This document shows, piece after piece, positions 1 to 12,537 of a stretch of DNA of 64,000 nt. The position numbers and the translations under genes were made by a program. Origin of the DNA: Ectocarpus siliculosus. Lineage: Eukaryota > Sar > Phaeophyceae > Ectocarpales > Ectocarpaceae. The notes under the pieces are model-generated. The model was given only the letters and a program-made list of their open reading frames with translations. It searched no databases and had not been told where the DNA came from. The stretch spans positions 4,564,492-4,628,491 of the forward strand of contig FN649742.1 of the NCBI GenBank assembly GCA_000310025.1. Direction: 5' to 3'. How positions within the stretch are numbered: the stretch's first letter is position 1; every line of letters begins with the position of its first letter.

Positions 1-1696
1 TTTTTTTTTTTGGCTTTGGGAAAGGGTGGAAAAAAAATTGGGTTTTCAGGGTGGGGGTGGCACCACCAAAGGCCTTCATTTTCTTTTGGAGAGGGGGTTT
101 ACCAATAAAAATGGGTTGGGGCGGAGTGTTTTCCAACCGGGCCTTTTGGACCCAATGTTAGGAGGACGCTTAGGCCACGCCCCCATGCTCCTGGCATACC
201 CCAAAAGGGTTGAAAATATTTTTGGAGGAGAAATGTAGGGACCAAATTTTCCCAAAAAAAAATTTCTTCGGGTTTTTAAAAAGTTTTACAATACAGGGTA
301 GACGTCCACCAGTTTCCAATAGGGTTAGGTCCCCCAGGAGGGGGGGGGGGGGGGGGGCGTACTCATTTGTTGCTTGCCGTAGTCATTTGACCATTGACCA
401 CGCGTCCCTTTCGAGACGGAGCACCGTTCCTACACCTACTTGAGACACCACCAACATTTGGGAGCTCTTTACGTTTCTGCCACAAACGACGGGGGGGGGG
501 GGGTTAATGGAGGCCCAACCTCAAACCCAGGATAAAACTCGCGTATGCATACCGCACTAAGTACCAAAACACATACAACGGGTCTTGAAAACTTTTCCGA
601 CGCTTGTACATGTTGTACACCACATACAATGAACGTACTTCGAAGTTATCGACTTGAACCACTTTCTGGTCGGTGCAACTCAAACAGATATACACCCGGA
701 GGTTCTTACAAGCTGGTCTGACCAAGAAGCAAACTTGAAGGTTGGAGCGGATTTCCCACGCGGTTTTTTCGAATTAGAACCTGAAATTTTGACACGGCAT
801 CTGCATGAATACAACAAATAAAAAAGCCACTTGCGCCATTTGGATTTTTTTTTTTCATTGAGTTAGGCCGATATTAGTATTCATGGGGAACATTTGCTAA
901 GCGAAAAATTCGCAGGAAAAAAAAAAAAAAAACTCAAATGGCGCAGTGGCTAATATTTGTTGTACTCATGAGGATGCCGGGTCGAAATTTCAGGTTTTAA
1001 TTCGAAAAAACCGTGTGGGGATCGCGATATCCTCACATTCCCTCAGGTATCTTGTGTGTTGTATCGGATTCTTTACGAGGCCATAACTTCTGATGAAACA
1101 TGCCGTGAGCCTTGAAACTACCATGTATCCTCTCGCGATGTTCCCAGGTACATGCACAGCAATTTTTAGCTTGATCTGAGAAACTTTTTTTATGCTGATT
1201 TCAGTACGGGAAGTATCCCCCACCATGCCGCCAATTGATAATTATATACCTAAATCCTTAAATGAACCCAGATCCGAAAAATTCCGGCACCTGCGCGTCC
1301 CCTATCGTCTTACAATATAAAGAGCAGCCGCCAAATTTGAAGTCTAAATTCGTAGAAACAGCCGAGTTGCACGTGAAAGAACGAAAGTTAGCTTCTTGGT
1401 CAGACCAGCTTGTACGGTCGAGTCCTGTATGTACCAAGTACCTTCAGTTAGCCTGGATTTCGAGTTTCGTTCCTTCAGCAGTGGTGAGGATGACTCCCTC
1501 GTTTCTCTGTCCTACTTTGTCCTATCTAGACTAATTCGTACGGTATGATATAGGTGGTAATGCGGTCTGCATGAAAATGGACTGCACTCTGTATGCGGAT
1601 ACTTGCGCCAACACAAGCAATTTTTTCTCCGCGACACGCAAAACAATGCGCACCAAAAACCCATCAAACACGTGCTCAAATTGGCACCCCCAGGCC
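1..1696. other. Gene-poor left edge; no gene supported
   Basis: No reading frame here has homology I recognise or a convincing exon structure. The stretch holds homopolymer runs (T at 1-11, G near 341-357 and 491-502, A near 917-932) and one copy of a poly-G-anchored repeat. If the minus-strand gene at 1697-2848 is spliced onward, its next exon would lie here, but I could not identify it. Confidence 0.5.
341..445 (+). repeat. Poly-G-anchored dispersed repeat, copy 1 (diverged)
   Basis: A run of about 17 G is followed by CGTACTC and then by a segment that aligns to 5090-5175 and 35940-36035: a CCATTGA(C/G)CACGCGTCC block, a TCGAGA core and a GACGGAGCA block. This copy is the most diverged: its stem arm reads CGTCCC instead of CGTCCT. 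The right boundary is approximate. Confidence 0.6.
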
Positions 1697-1954
1697 TCAC
1701 CTCTGACACCCGTAGGCGCGTAGACGTTCCGCGCGATTGCGCTTGTGCCTCTCTATCTCGGCCTTTGTTTGGGCCGCTCGCCTGCTGCTGCCGGCCCTGC
1801 TGCCCTGATTTGCTTCTTGTTGAGCTACCGTGGCAGCAGCGGCGACGGCGGCTTCCCGCTCCTCCTGCTGCTTGAGCTCCGCCAGCTCGTCTTCCTTCGT
1901 TTCCTCCTCCTCCTCCTCCTTTCCCCGTGCTGCTTCCTGTGACGCCGCGGAGCT

Positions 1955-1992
<38 letters not shown>

Positions 1993-2848
1993 CAGAGGAC
2001 GCCAGTAGGGAGGCCGCCATCGAGTCGAGACCACCTGCTGGTGTCCTGCTGGTCTTGGCTGTGGTCTGACTACTGCTACCTTTAATACTGACAGTGGAAA
2101 TGCCGGCCGCTGCATCTGCTGAAGCGGTGGTGTTATCTCGGCGACGCTCCTGAGACGACGGCGTCATCGTGTCCGTCAGGGGCGTGCTGGAGCCGATAGC
2201 CAGGGAGATATCTCCCTCCGCTCCCCCTTCTGGCCTTCTTCTCTCGTCGTCGGCGGTGGCGGGCGTACTTTCGTGTGTCGTTGTCGGCGACCGGGATGCG
2301 GGAGGATGATGATCATTCTCCTTCCTCTCACCCAGAACCTCCTGCAAGCCATCGCCGGCCTCTTCTGCTGCCGCCCCCATTCTAACTAACGACCGACTCA
2401 CGTCCCCGCCTTGCTCCTCCTCCACGATCGCCAGGCCTTCGGACAAGGCGGCTGCCTTCCGCCCGCCCTGGGGTTGGACTGCCGCCTGCAAGAGTAGTTC
2501 CGTGTCTACGAAGCCATACCTCGCCCAGCTCTCCAGCTGCCTCTTGTCTGGAATCGGCAACTTTTCCTCCTCTATTATGTCTCCATGCCCCACCCTGATG
2601 GCGGACGTCGATGCGTAGGTCCGGTTGGGTGGAAGGCGGCTAGACCTCGTTCGTGCGGCTCGGGCTGTGCTCTCCGCATCAAGAGGCGCCGTGAGGGTGG
2701 CGAGGGATTCCATGCGAAAGCATTGTCTCGGGGTGTTTGGAGAGGGATCTCTCCCCGGAGGAGGGGGGATGGGTGACGGGCTCGCCGTCGACGCCAGCGC
2801 CACCTCTTCGGACGTGTCCTCCATGAACCACACCGCCGTATGAAACAC
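1697..2848 (-). CDS. Hypothetical low-complexity protein, probably 3'-incomplete
   Basis: A 383-codon frame reads right to left from the ATG at 2848; a second in-frame ATG lies eight codons on at 2824. I recognise no domain. The N-terminal third is Ser/Pro/Thr-rich. A more ordinary segment around residues 85-140 contains LPIPDKRQLESWARYGFVDT. The C-terminal part has an Ala run coded by a CTG/CAG microsatellite, a Glu block and a basic helix-like end (KAEIERHKRNRAERLRAYG). The last codons read CAG AGG TGA, and CAGAG|GTGAGG is a good splice donor with GT at 1700-1699, so the stop is probably inside an intron and the true C terminus lies in an exon I did not find. The start faces plastid recA 289 bases away. 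The long frame and helix-like tail favour a real gene; function unknown. Confidence 0.55.
1954..1994. repeat. CTG/CAG microsatellite (coding, poly-Ala)
   Basis: About 41 bases of CTG repeats with a single TTG interruption. Read on the minus strand in the 383-codon frame it gives an alanine run; in other frames it gives poly-Gln or poly-Ser, so frame choice matters for length variants. Confidence 0.85.
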
Positions 2849-3137
2849 AGACAGAGGACAGTCTGCTCACCACGCAGAGCCAGCAGGCACTTTCTTTCCT
2901 GATTTGCCTATGTAATGGATACGCACATCACTCGCGCTGTCTGCTGTCTGCTGTCTGTGTCTGCAGCTTTGTGAGAATTCATTCCACGTCGCCCCGGCTA
3001 CAGGTACCCCCCCTCCTTCATGTGGTGTTTTACCCCGCACTAATAATAAACACATTCGCGCTGTCCTGCGCTGCGCTGCCTTTCGACACACCTGTCTGTC
3101 TGGCTGTCTGGCGTGTCGCAGATCAGATCGAGACGCG
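2849..3137. promoter_or_regulatory. Shared upstream region of a divergent gene pair
   Basis: The 289 bases lie between the start codons of the minus-strand hypothetical gene and recA. No TATA box is obvious at a useful distance. The stretch is rich in GTCTG/CTGTC direct repeats (2937-2962 and 3090-3117). The spacing implies that both promoters and both 5' leaders fit in this interval, so co-regulation is possible but is inference only. Confidence 0.45.
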
Positions 3138-6100
3138 ATGACGAAATTCCAGGTGATGCTCGCTGTGGCCGGGCTGGCCTCTCACGCGGCGGCCTTCGTT
3201 CCCGTGCCTGCCTCGTGGTGGAGGCCGTCGGCCGTGGCGGCCGCATACTCGACGTCTGCTGATAGACACTCCAAGACGAATCGCGCAAGCTTGGCCATGA
3301 AGAAGGAGCCTGCTGCTGGTGCTCGAGGCGGCAAGGCGGGGGCGAAGGGCGCGGCGGACGAGGCCATCGACCCCAGGCGGCAGGCCCTGGACGGGGTGCT
3401 GCACCAGATCGAGCGCTGCTACGGGAGGGGGAGCATTCTCAAGATGGGCGATACCACCTCCATGGACGTCGAGACTTCGTCAACAGGTGCTGGTTGCAGC
3501 AGCAGTGGAATATGACGGCTACACACTCCATTCTAACGAAGTCTGACATGTCATGAACAGATAGCGCGGGATTCACTTCGAGTTGCAAGACCGCGTTGTA
3601 TCATGAGTACAGCAGGTGCAACTGCTATGACGGGGTAGGCACGTGAAAAGCAGATCTTTCAAGCATGATGGCGTGCGCGGTTTGATTTCGGCGCGGCGCT
3701 AGCGAGTGTGCTTGTACGGCCGAGGCAAGGCCAAAGCTTGCGGTGTAGACTTGGACTCCCAACCAGTAGACCAGTACTATATAGTTGGCTGGCAAGCTGC
3801 AACGCTCTTGGACTGTGAGCATTCGACGTGATCACGCGCGTATCCCACATGTGGGAGAGGCTGTCGCTCAAGTATTGTTTGTGAGGCAGCACAAGCAGAT
3901 AAGGGAGCGTGACCACAGACACTGCCGTCGACGAACCAGATGCTGCTGCTCTCTAAATATACTGCTGTATAGCACCCGGTTTGAACGTGGTATATGTAGC
4001 TAAGCTCATGGTTTCCTGGTTGCCCTGAAGTTCTTGACTGCTGTACCGCTCTTTCCCGAGGTAGACAGCTATTTTGCATCAGGCAAGCCTTCCTTGCATT
4101 CAACCCCGTTCGCGCTGCTGAGACCAAACACGTCCACGCATACACTGTACACGCGCTGTGCAATGCCGGCGGTGCGTCAGACTGCTGTCCAGCTGCAAGC
4201 GTTTCTCTTCTTTTTATTGATGTTCAAATTTGAAATCGATGCAAAGGCGCACGGCGGGAAGAAGGCGCGAATTCGTTTTCTTCTTCTTCGTTACCCGATG
4301 GACAAAAATAAACTACATGTAGGACTAGGCGATGCTGCACGCGGGCAGACTTGGACACAGAGGTTTGAACTGCTGTTGGCAAGCGCCTCGACTCCATGTA
4401 CCAGTAATAACAGCTTGACAGCGAACTCTGCTCTGGATCAAGCGGACTGTGGACTTGTCCAATCAATATTTCGCGCACTGTTACCCCGCCTCTCATGTAT
4501 GTGCCAAGTGGGCAGCAAGCACCTGGAGCAGAGGTACTGTGGGGACCAATTTAATAGCGTAACCGTCTCGATCAAAGCGCCACCCACGGAGAGAAGTTGG
4601 ATCAACACAGGTTCGAGAGAAAATCAGAACAATCGGCCGATTGCGACGAAACCTGTCCATTCACCCTCCGCCTCCCCTCCCCTCCCGTCAAAACAGGGTC
4701 TATGACCTTGGACATCGCCCTTGGTGGCGGCTACCCCAGGGGGCGCGTGGTGGAGATCTACGGCCCGGAGAGCTCGGGCAAGACCACCCTAGCCCTTCAC
4801 GCTCTCGCCGAGATCCAGAAGACGGGGGGAGTGGCAGCCTTCATCGACGCGGAGCATGCACTCGACCCGGCGTACGCGGACAGGCTCGGGGTTGACGTGG
4901 CGGACCTACTCGTCTCGCAGCCGGACTCAGGTACCGACCCCCTTGCGTGCGTGCGTTTTTTTTTGTGGCTGTGGGGCGGGAGGTCAACGAATGCTTATTT
5001 GGGGTTTGTTATATTTATACTCCGAAGTATGCACGAGATGGACGCCGGGGATGAACGGAAGTGGGCTGATGTTCGAGGCGCCGCGGGGATAGGGGGCGGG
5101 GGAGGCGTGATAATGTGTTTGCATGCCTTAGCGGTTAGACCAACGATCACGCGTCCTCGAGAGGACGGAGCATAAATAGCGGGGAGACGGGGGGGGGGTT
5201 CACTTTTGTGAGATGGCGTCTAGAATTACCGCTCGCTCCTGGCCGTCTCGCATCGCGTTTCCTCGGGACGCATGTCGGCTGTCTATGAAAAAGTCGCGGT
5301 CGAACCCCCCCTATCCCACCACCGCCCCCGCTGCCTTGGTGCAAAACCCAAATACCGCCGTTGGGCACGACCGATCCGATCCGCGTGCGCTGCTTGCCTC
5401 AGGCGAGATGGCCCTGGATGTCGTGGATCAGCTGGTGCGTTCGAACGCCGTCGACATGGTAGTGGTTGACAGCGTGGCGGCGCTCGTGCCCCGTGCTGAG
5501 CTGGAGGGGGAGATGGCCGACATGCAGATGGGGCTCCAGGCCCGCCTCATGAGCAAGGTGGGTGTAGCGTGCGTGCGGAGAGGACGAAAAAAGGGGACAA
5601 CAATATGGTAGACCGTAACAAGCGTTGTAACCGTAGCGGCATGCGGTTGTACATGCGTCTTCGTACTCCCGTGGATGGCATCTCGCAGGCCTGTTCATCT
5701 CCCCGTTGGTTGTACCCATCGTACGTAAGGTTAATATTGAGTGCTGGAAGGACCGCTCCCGCGTGCGTTTGCTGCTAGGATAGGACTCACCTGTTGTTTT
5801 GTGTTGTCCGTCGATTGTTGTTGTCGACCAAGACTGGAATTACGGAACGAACGACTTGTCGAGCTAACTCCACCAGCGCATCTCGGTACGCGTATAGGAA
5901 GCAGCTACGTATTGTGCATGAATACGTTTTTTCGTGAATGCGTTTATCTTGCCATCAAGTATGTTTTCGGTTTCGTAGCGGCTTCGGTGCTAAGGCGTTG
6001 ACTACCTCCCCCCCCCCCTCCCCCACGATGCACAGGCCATGAGGAAGGTTACCGGTTCTCTCTCCAAGTCGCAGTGCACGGTTGTGTTCCTGAACCAGCT

Positions 6101-8770
6101 TCGCTCCAAGATCGGGGTGATCTACGGCAGCCCGGAGGTTACGAGCGGTGAGTGTCCATGTCGCTCTTCAGGGAGGCAGCTGCCGCTGTTCATGGCACAG
6201 CTGTTGCTTTTTGATATTCTCACTAGGCCGTAAGCAGGATCATGTCGACGTCCGAGTTTCTAACGAAGCAGAGGGGAGACGTGCGTGCGTGGGCGTGAGG
6301 CCGAGCGAAAGTTTTAAGCTAGTCGGTTGAACGCGTGACGGCGCGCGAGGAAAAACAATCATGGTGCTAAGTGCCTTCGGATCGTACTGGATGCCGCCCA
6401 GCGCAGCTCGGCAGCTCCCGCTGCTGTGACACGATCGTTTTGTACCCGAACGAAGTGGAGCAGAATTTGGATGTTCGTTATGTTTGGTGCCGCTGGTACA
6501 AAAAGATGGGTTTGGACTTGGGACTAGGTGAGCAATGATATGCTGATGGCGACTCTCTTTTTTTTCTTGGGGTGTGCGTGTGCGTTCGAACGCGTCGCGT
6601 GCCGTCCCTAGGCGGGAACGCGCTCAAGTATTACTCTAGCGTCCGGCTGGACGTGCGACGCAAGGAGTCTCTCCGCGACAACGCCGGCATCACCGTCAAG
6701 GTCAAGGTGAGCGAGCACAAGCAGGAATAGGTTACTGGCACGGAGATGGGGAGAGGTTTGAACGGCATTATGGCGTCCCTTCTTTCCCATGGGCGTTTGG
6801 GGAGGTGGTGAACACGGAACGGGAGGGGGGGACGCAGGTGGAAAAATGGCCGGGAGAGGATGGGGTGGGATGGGGTCCCCGTGCCTTGCCTGCACCTCTA
6901 CATTTGTTTTTTGCTTTTCAAGAAAGTTGGGGCTCACTCATTGATTCTTTCTGACTGCCCGCGCGGTTTTGTTGCGGCCTTGGTTTTTGTTGCCTGTGCG
7001 CGTGCTTGGGAGCAGTCGCGACGCATCCGGTTGGTTCTTCGTTTACCTCCTCTCCGCGCGCGTGGTCACAATCATGAACGCTCTTTGTTCCTTCGCCCAT
7101 GGTTGTGGGATTTGCTCAACTGCTGTGTCGTCTCTTTTTTGTTTCTGCTGCTGTGTGGTGCGTCTGCCTCTGCAAGGTGGCGAAGAACAAGATAGCGCCA
7201 CCATTCCGAGTGGTGGAGATGGACATCCTGTTCGGCACTGGCATCGACACGGTCAGCTGCCTGCTCGACGCGGCGGAGGACGCGGGTTTCTTCACTCGCA
7301 AGGGCTCGTGGTACAGCTACGAGGGGAAGAACGTCTCCCAGGTACGACGCCGCCAAAGCTGCTGTACCCGTCGATGCAACTACAACAAACTGCGTAATAT
7401 CTTTGATAATAACGCTGAAAATATGAAAATCAGCTTCTACGTAAAAGAGTGGAGTGGCAATATATTTCGTGCGGCCCGCAACTTTTTTTTTCCCACAGCT
7501 TCTGCTGTTGGCGTTTTAGTGTTTCCAATAACCCAAACCCTCTTGGCTGGGGACAGGTGTTGTATGCGTGTGTCTCGTTGGGCGTTTTCGGCATAAATTA
7601 GTGTTTGTCACTGTGTGCGTAGTATACGGAAGTGCATCACTACACGAGTGCGGCGTATAGCGAGTTCGCGCTGTGAAGGTCTCTCGCCTTTTGTTCGCTC
7701 CCTGTGTTGTCTGTATGTATCCCGCGGGCCTCGCAGTTCCAAGACACACAATTGTGACGAGGGGTTATTGGCTCGCGTCTCTCTCGTTAGTCTTCGCCCA
7801 GATCTTTTCTCTGACGCTGTTCCTGATGTGCTTGCCTCCTCCCCCGTTTGTTTCGCGGTTTATTTACCGGTTATTTCCGTGAACGGGTGTTGTTCCAGGG
7901 TCGCTTGAACACGGTGGCACACCTTAAGGAGAACCAGGCGTTGAGGGAGACGTTGCAAGACCAGGTAAGAAAGACTAGCATCAATACGAGCCGCAAGAGA
8001 CAGCTGGCGGCTGCTGCCGGCTCAGCAGTAGCAATATGTGGGATTTTAATGACAGCGCTGCGGCACACACAACAATGCCTGTCCAGATTTGAAGACAGGA
8101 GCCTCCTTAGATTGATGATGCAGAGAAAGCAGGGGGTGAATGGATTCGAACGGTGCGGTTCTCTCTCTCCCGTTGCTCCTGTCCAAATGTTTGAAAACAT
8201 CTGGTTGTCTTCGACCAAAGAGCGGTGGCGCCGTTTCCTTACGCAGGAAGATGTGGAAGAACGTGTTTGTGTATCTGCTTGCAACAGGAACTGAAGTTGC
8301 TTTGTCGAGAGACACCGGTGTGGTCATGTCAACGGTAGAACGGCTTCGAGGCAAAACGAAACAACGTGAGGGCCCCCCGCTCCACCTCCCGCCCTCGTTT
8401 CTGCACAGGAACACGAACGGACCTTGCGGATGTATGGTTGCTTGCACAAACGCCCCCCCCGTCTTTCCTCTCCCTCTCTCCCCTTACAAAACGCCGCCGC
8501 CTTTTGTTGGCTCCGTTTTTCCCAACCTTTGTTCCGGCGTTCCCTCTCCCCCCCCCCCCCCTCTCAACTAAATCGTTTTACAAGGTCCGTGCTCATCTAT
8601 TGGAGAAGGCGATCAAAGACCGCGAGGGCGGAGTGGCAGACACCCCCATCACGGACCTCGAGGATGACGTGTTTGCGTCGTCGGCAGACGGGGGAGCAGC
8701 GGCAGCGGCCCCTGCCGCAAAGCCTCGCCGCCGGACGGCGGGTTCCGTTGAGGAGACCTTGGGCGTTTAA
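3138..8770 (+). CDS. recA: Plastid-targeted RecA recombinase, 8 exons
   Basis: Exons 3138-3486, 4697-4930, 5403-5557, 6036-6147, 6612-6706, 7177-7341, 7899-7964 and 8585-8770 join in phase, with GT-AG at every intron, into a 453-residue protein. RecA coats single-stranded DNA and drives ATP-dependent strand exchange. The N terminus is a hydrophobic signal peptide ending in AAAFVP, the F-containing cleavage motif of heterokont bipartite plastid targeting, then a Ser/Lys-rich transit stretch, so it should act in plastid DNA repair. Seen in order: MDVETSSTG, Walker [19 protein letters not shown], Walker [10 protein letters not shown], loop 1 around [16 protein letters not shown], loop 2 [20 protein letters not shown], then [10 protein letters not shown] and GSWYSYEG. 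All key residues of the bacterial family are present, and the end is the usual variable, here Ala-rich, tail. Cyanobacterial descent through the plastid is the expected origin. Intron 2 carries a dispersed repeat. Confidence 0.95.
5087..5176 (+). repeat. Poly-G-anchored dispersed repeat, copy 2, in recA intron 2
   Basis: A G-rich stretch (GGGGGCGGGGGAGGCG) leads into a core shared almost base for base with 35958-36027: GCATGCCTTAGCGGTTAGACC followed by CACGCGTCCTCGAGAGGACGGAGCA. CGTCCT and AGGACG can pair as a 6-bp stem around a CGAG loop. It lies wholly inside intron 2 (4931-5402). Confidence 0.8.
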
Positions 8771-9383
8771 TTCATGGTCTAGTATGTGGCTTCACGTTTT
8801 ACGGAGTTTTGCTTGCTGTCTTGATTAGGATGGTGCGGCTGGTAGGCATGAGAGAGCGGGCGGGGGCTTGGACAGCTGGGAAGAAAATTGTACGTGGTGC
8901 AGAAGTACCGTGGCCGCTGACCGTCATGTGTTGATCGTTTAGTTTTTTCGTCCCTTTTGGCGTGTGAACCCCCACGTCTCTGCCAGCTGGCTTGTCTTAC
9001 GAAGATTTTCCGTCTGGTCTTAAATGGCGGCCGGCGAAGGTTAAGGCGAGGCCACTCGAATTATGGCATTCCCCTTTTTATTTCCCCGGGTTACAGTTGC
9101 GGCCTGGTATCATCCACCGCCGCCTGTTGTAGTTCTTGTTGGTAGTGTTGTTGGTGTACTAGCGTAGTGCCTTTTTGTGTCGAAGGTGGAAATTTGTGTT
9201 GAGGAAAGAGAGAGAGAGGTTGGCCCTTGTTTTTTTCTCTGCGCTACGATGGTATGTAGGAGGGTGGACTTCGTTGGAAAGTTTGTAAATAGTTGGAGGA
9301 TGCTATGTGTTACGCTATTTTTTTCAGGGTACACCTCGGGAAAATTCCCGCCGTTTTTTTCCCGCCGTGGTGGGCGGTCCCGG
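8771..9383. other. recA 3' flank; no gene seen
   Basis: GT-rich sequence follows the recA stop at 8768-8770 and should include its 3' UTR. No AATAAA is seen close downstream, and no convincing frame follows before the repeat cluster at 9384. Confidence 0.5.
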
Positions 9384-9722
9384 TACTGGCGGGAATTACC
9401 GCCACATTCGGTGGTACCGGGAACCGCCGAAGGCGGTACCGCCGAAAAACGAAAAACCGCCGACCGCCTAAAAAGTACCGCCACATTGCAGTACCGCCGA
9501 AAAAGTACCGCCAAAAAACGGAGTACCGGGAACCGCCTAAAAAGAACCGCCATATTGCAGTACCGCCGAAAAAGTACCGCCGTACTGCAGTACCGCCAAA
9601 ATGGTACCGCCAAAAAACGAAGTACCGGGAACCGCCAGAAGAGAACCGCCATATTGCAGTACCGCCGAAAAAATACCGCCGTACTGCAGTACCGCCAAAA
9701 TGGTACCGTCATACTCCAGTTT
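9384..9722. repeat. PACCG-like repeat cluster A
   Basis: A tandem-like array of short modules: GTACCGGGAACCGCC, AAAAGTACCGCC, CATATTGCAGTACCGCC and CGTACTGCAGTACCGCC, recurring in the same order two to three times. The spacing between successive GGGAACCGCC modules is about 95-115 bases, so there is a higher-order unit. Perfect palindromes such as GGCGGTACCGCC occur (9431-9442). All six frames stay open here because the array lacks stops, which produces long spurious ORFs on both strands. Confidence 0.85.
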
Positions 9723-10236
9723 TGCCCTCTAAAGTAGCATAGGGCACCAGCTCCAACGTCATGTCTCGCGCAGAACAGCGGTTCGAGTCCAACTGGCGTG
9801 CGTCTTTGTTCACATTTATTCTTTTTTCTTTTTCTCTTTCGTTATACATATATATATATATTTTTTTTTTGGTTCTGCCTTGTTCCTCTTCGGCGGAACT
9901 TCTTTCATCTGTCGCCGATCGTCAGCTACCCGTGGCATTCGACGGATCGCGTTTTGGCGCACTGTTCTCTTTTTGCATTTTCTTTCTTCTTTTGGTTGCC
10001 TTTCGTTTGTCCATGAACAGCTCGATTTGACCATGGGTATGCATCGCATCGTGAAATCACGAAAATCATATGGGAGATGCAGGCGCTCAAGCGTACATAC
10101 AAGAGACAAAGAGAGACCCATCCTGAAAGAGAGGAAAGAGGTTCGCCGGTTGATGGGGCGCCAAGGGCACCGAAATGTAGTTTGGCATCGCCATATTTTA
10201 TATTTTGATATTCTGGTCTACTCGCAACCCTCGAAG
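9723..10236. other. Spacer between the two PACCG-like clusters
   Basis: About 510 bases without a recognisable gene. It holds a short (TA)n tract near 9845-9860 followed by a T run, and otherwise unique sequence. It could be the body of a small element whose ends are the two repeat clusters, but nothing in the sequence proves that. Confidence 0.5.
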
Positions 10237-10592
10237 GCGGTGCCGCCATATTTCAGTACCGCCACAAAAAACCCGCCATATTTGGCAGTACCGGGAACCG
10301 CCGAAGACTGTACCGCCATATTTCAGTACCGCCAGAAAAATACCGCCATATTTGGCAGTACCGGGAACCGCCGAAGGCGGTACCGCCATATTTCAGTACC
10401 GTCAGAAAAATACCGCCGTATTTGGCAGTACCGGGAACCGCCTAAAAAAACCCGCCATATTGAAGTACCGCCAAAAAAGTACCGCCATTATTGGCAGTAC
10501 CGGGAACCGCCAAAGGCGGTACCGCCGGAAAACGAAATACCGCCAACCGCCAAAAAAAGTACCGCCACATTGACGTACCGCCCCGCCTGGAT
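10237..10592. repeat. PACCG-like repeat cluster B
   Basis: This is the same module family as cluster A, in the same orientation, with CCATATTTCAGTACCGCC and CATATTTGGCAGTACCGGG variants. Three units repeat with a period near 68 bases (GGGAACCGCCGAAG at 10301, 10369 and, as GGGAACCGCCTAAA, 10434). GGCGGTACCGCC palindromes lie at 10377-10388 and 10516-10527. Cluster B units are closer to each other than to cluster A, suggesting local amplification. Confidence 0.85.
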
Positions 10593-12537
10593 CCGCCTAA
10601 AAAACTAGTATCGAGGTGTACCCTGATTTTTTTGGACGTAACGAATCCCGCCCGACAATGGTTGTTCACCTCTCCGTATCGTGACTCTGTCATGTGCGCT
10701 GTGTTTCATGAAGACGGGCGAACAATACTGCTGGCAAAAGAAGAGACCACGGTTCGGGTAGTTCCACTGACGTACTTCTGTAGCTCGTACCTGCTCCAGC
10801 TGACGAAAAGTAAAGTAAACGCCACTCCGTTCCAAACGTGTCCCCCAACATTATCTCTATCGCGTCGAGGGAAATACGTGCATAGAACCAAACGGCTCGA
10901 CGAACTTGAGCGGCGGAGCTACAGTACTTTCTGGACTGACGCAGGCGACACCTGCACAACATCCATCTGAAACGCATGCACGTCGCACCTCGGCGAGGCC
11001 TCGCACCGGCCACTTGTCGGAAGGTGTTGGTTGGCCTTGCTGGACGAAGCCCTCGAGAAAAATCTTCTCGGTAGGTCGACCTTCACTGCCAACAATTTGA
11101 TCGCGTTGCTCAGCGCGATGACGTGGTTGTGTGGCAAGAACAAACGCTGACATACGGGCACGTCATGGCATCACGCGTTCGTGCACGCTGTGGGCCAAGG
11201 GTGTAATTCTGGACGGAACGCGAGGCATTTTCTGTGTCGCGATGTGTGGTTTCCCCGCATCCATCCTTCTTGTCAGCACCCGTCGCTTGCTGATTACAGT
11301 AGTGATGGAATTCACGGGGTAACACCAAAAGGAGAACACGATCACCCGGACCATCACGTTTGGTTTTGCGTTCAGTCCTGAATTCCGCTTACAGTACAAG
11401 CACCATCCTACTCTCGCGGTGTCTCGTCCAGGTCTCTTTCCTGCGTTTGCACGGGCATGTATTGCTGCATCCCTGCCGGGGCTACCACACGATTCTTGCT
11501 TCTCCGCTGCCGCTGGAGCAACCGAACGCCCTCGCGAGTCCATCGTAGCCACGCTCCACCGTTCGCACGCCCTCAAAGGCTGCCAGAAAGTCCTCGTCTT
11601 CCAAACCATGTCGGTAGTACCTCGAGGGACAGAGAACGAGGAGAGAAGGAAGGAAGCAGTTCGGTGCCCGCAGAAACTAGGCGAACATACATACGTTAGA
11701 GGTCCGAAACTTGCCTCATGTTAGTTGCATCTATATGAACGTGTCATTCCTTCATCAGCGTGGGGTTCAATTCGATGCATCATGCCGGATTGCCAAGGTT
11801 GTTCGCATACCAGATGGCAACACGCGTCGCAGAAACACGTTTTCCCAGCACGATTTGAAGATCAGCGAGCATGTTTTTGTTTTGGATTGAACGAACGAAC
11901 GAATGAGCGCAAGCGTCTCACAAAGTACTTGTACGAATAGGGGCCTGCTATCTGTTCTCGATTGCGGTAAGTCCCGACGCTTCGACGTATTGAATAACCA
12001 ACCGTCCTGTACAAGTGAAAGGCGGGCACTCTCCGCCCCTCTCTCAACATATCACTTCGAAGGAGTTTTGGGTCGCCAAGAACCACAAACAATTCTTGGG
12101 CCTCTCAAGCTTCTCGAACGACTAACGAAGGTTGTCCACCCCGTCGATCCACTTTCTAAAGCTCTCGCTCTCTATCCCTCTCTCCACGATCTCACGGCGA
12201 AGGTTGTTGGAAGTCACACGGGCGACAGAACGGTCCACACGCTCCTCTTCCGTTTTCGCCTAAACTTTGAGAATGCTCAGAATTCACTCTCGGAACCCCT
12301 CCCAACACTGTCAACCTTGACAGAGAACCCGAACCCGGTGCAACCCGTGTCTACCGGTGGTGCGGCAACTGGATAATACGGAAGCAAGTGCTGTTACGGG
12401 TCAGTATTGACAACTGTTGAGGTCTGTCTGAGACCATGGGTTCAACTATCGGGAAACCTTTGATCCCTTCTCTGCAGGTTGATGTTATGTTGTGGGTTTG
12501 TGACGCCGCATTTGTAGTAACAGTAACCTTCACCTAC
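10593..12537. other. No gene recognised; probable decayed sequence
   Basis: Many short frames exist on both strands, none with a family I can name. A stop-flanked minus-strand segment at about 12122-12262 (contains NNLRREIVERGIESESFRKW) has protein-like composition and could be a transposon relic. The last exon of the tubulin gene should also lie here on the minus strand but could not be placed. Confidence 0.4.

Noticed and set aside
9110-9742. Overlapping 150-200 codon frames on both strands
   Set aside because: They are translations of the PACCG-like repeat modules, open in several frames at once.
9773-9798. GGTTCGAGTCC, a perfect tRNA B-box
   Set aside because: Only the two loop-proximal pairs of a T-stem form and no upstream D-arm or acceptor partner is found, so it is not a tRNA gene.
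11163-11609. 148-codon minus-strand frame with a CLYC segment, considered as a piggyBac-like zinc end
   Set aside because: Only one Cys pair is visible and no DDE motifs lie nearby in any frame.
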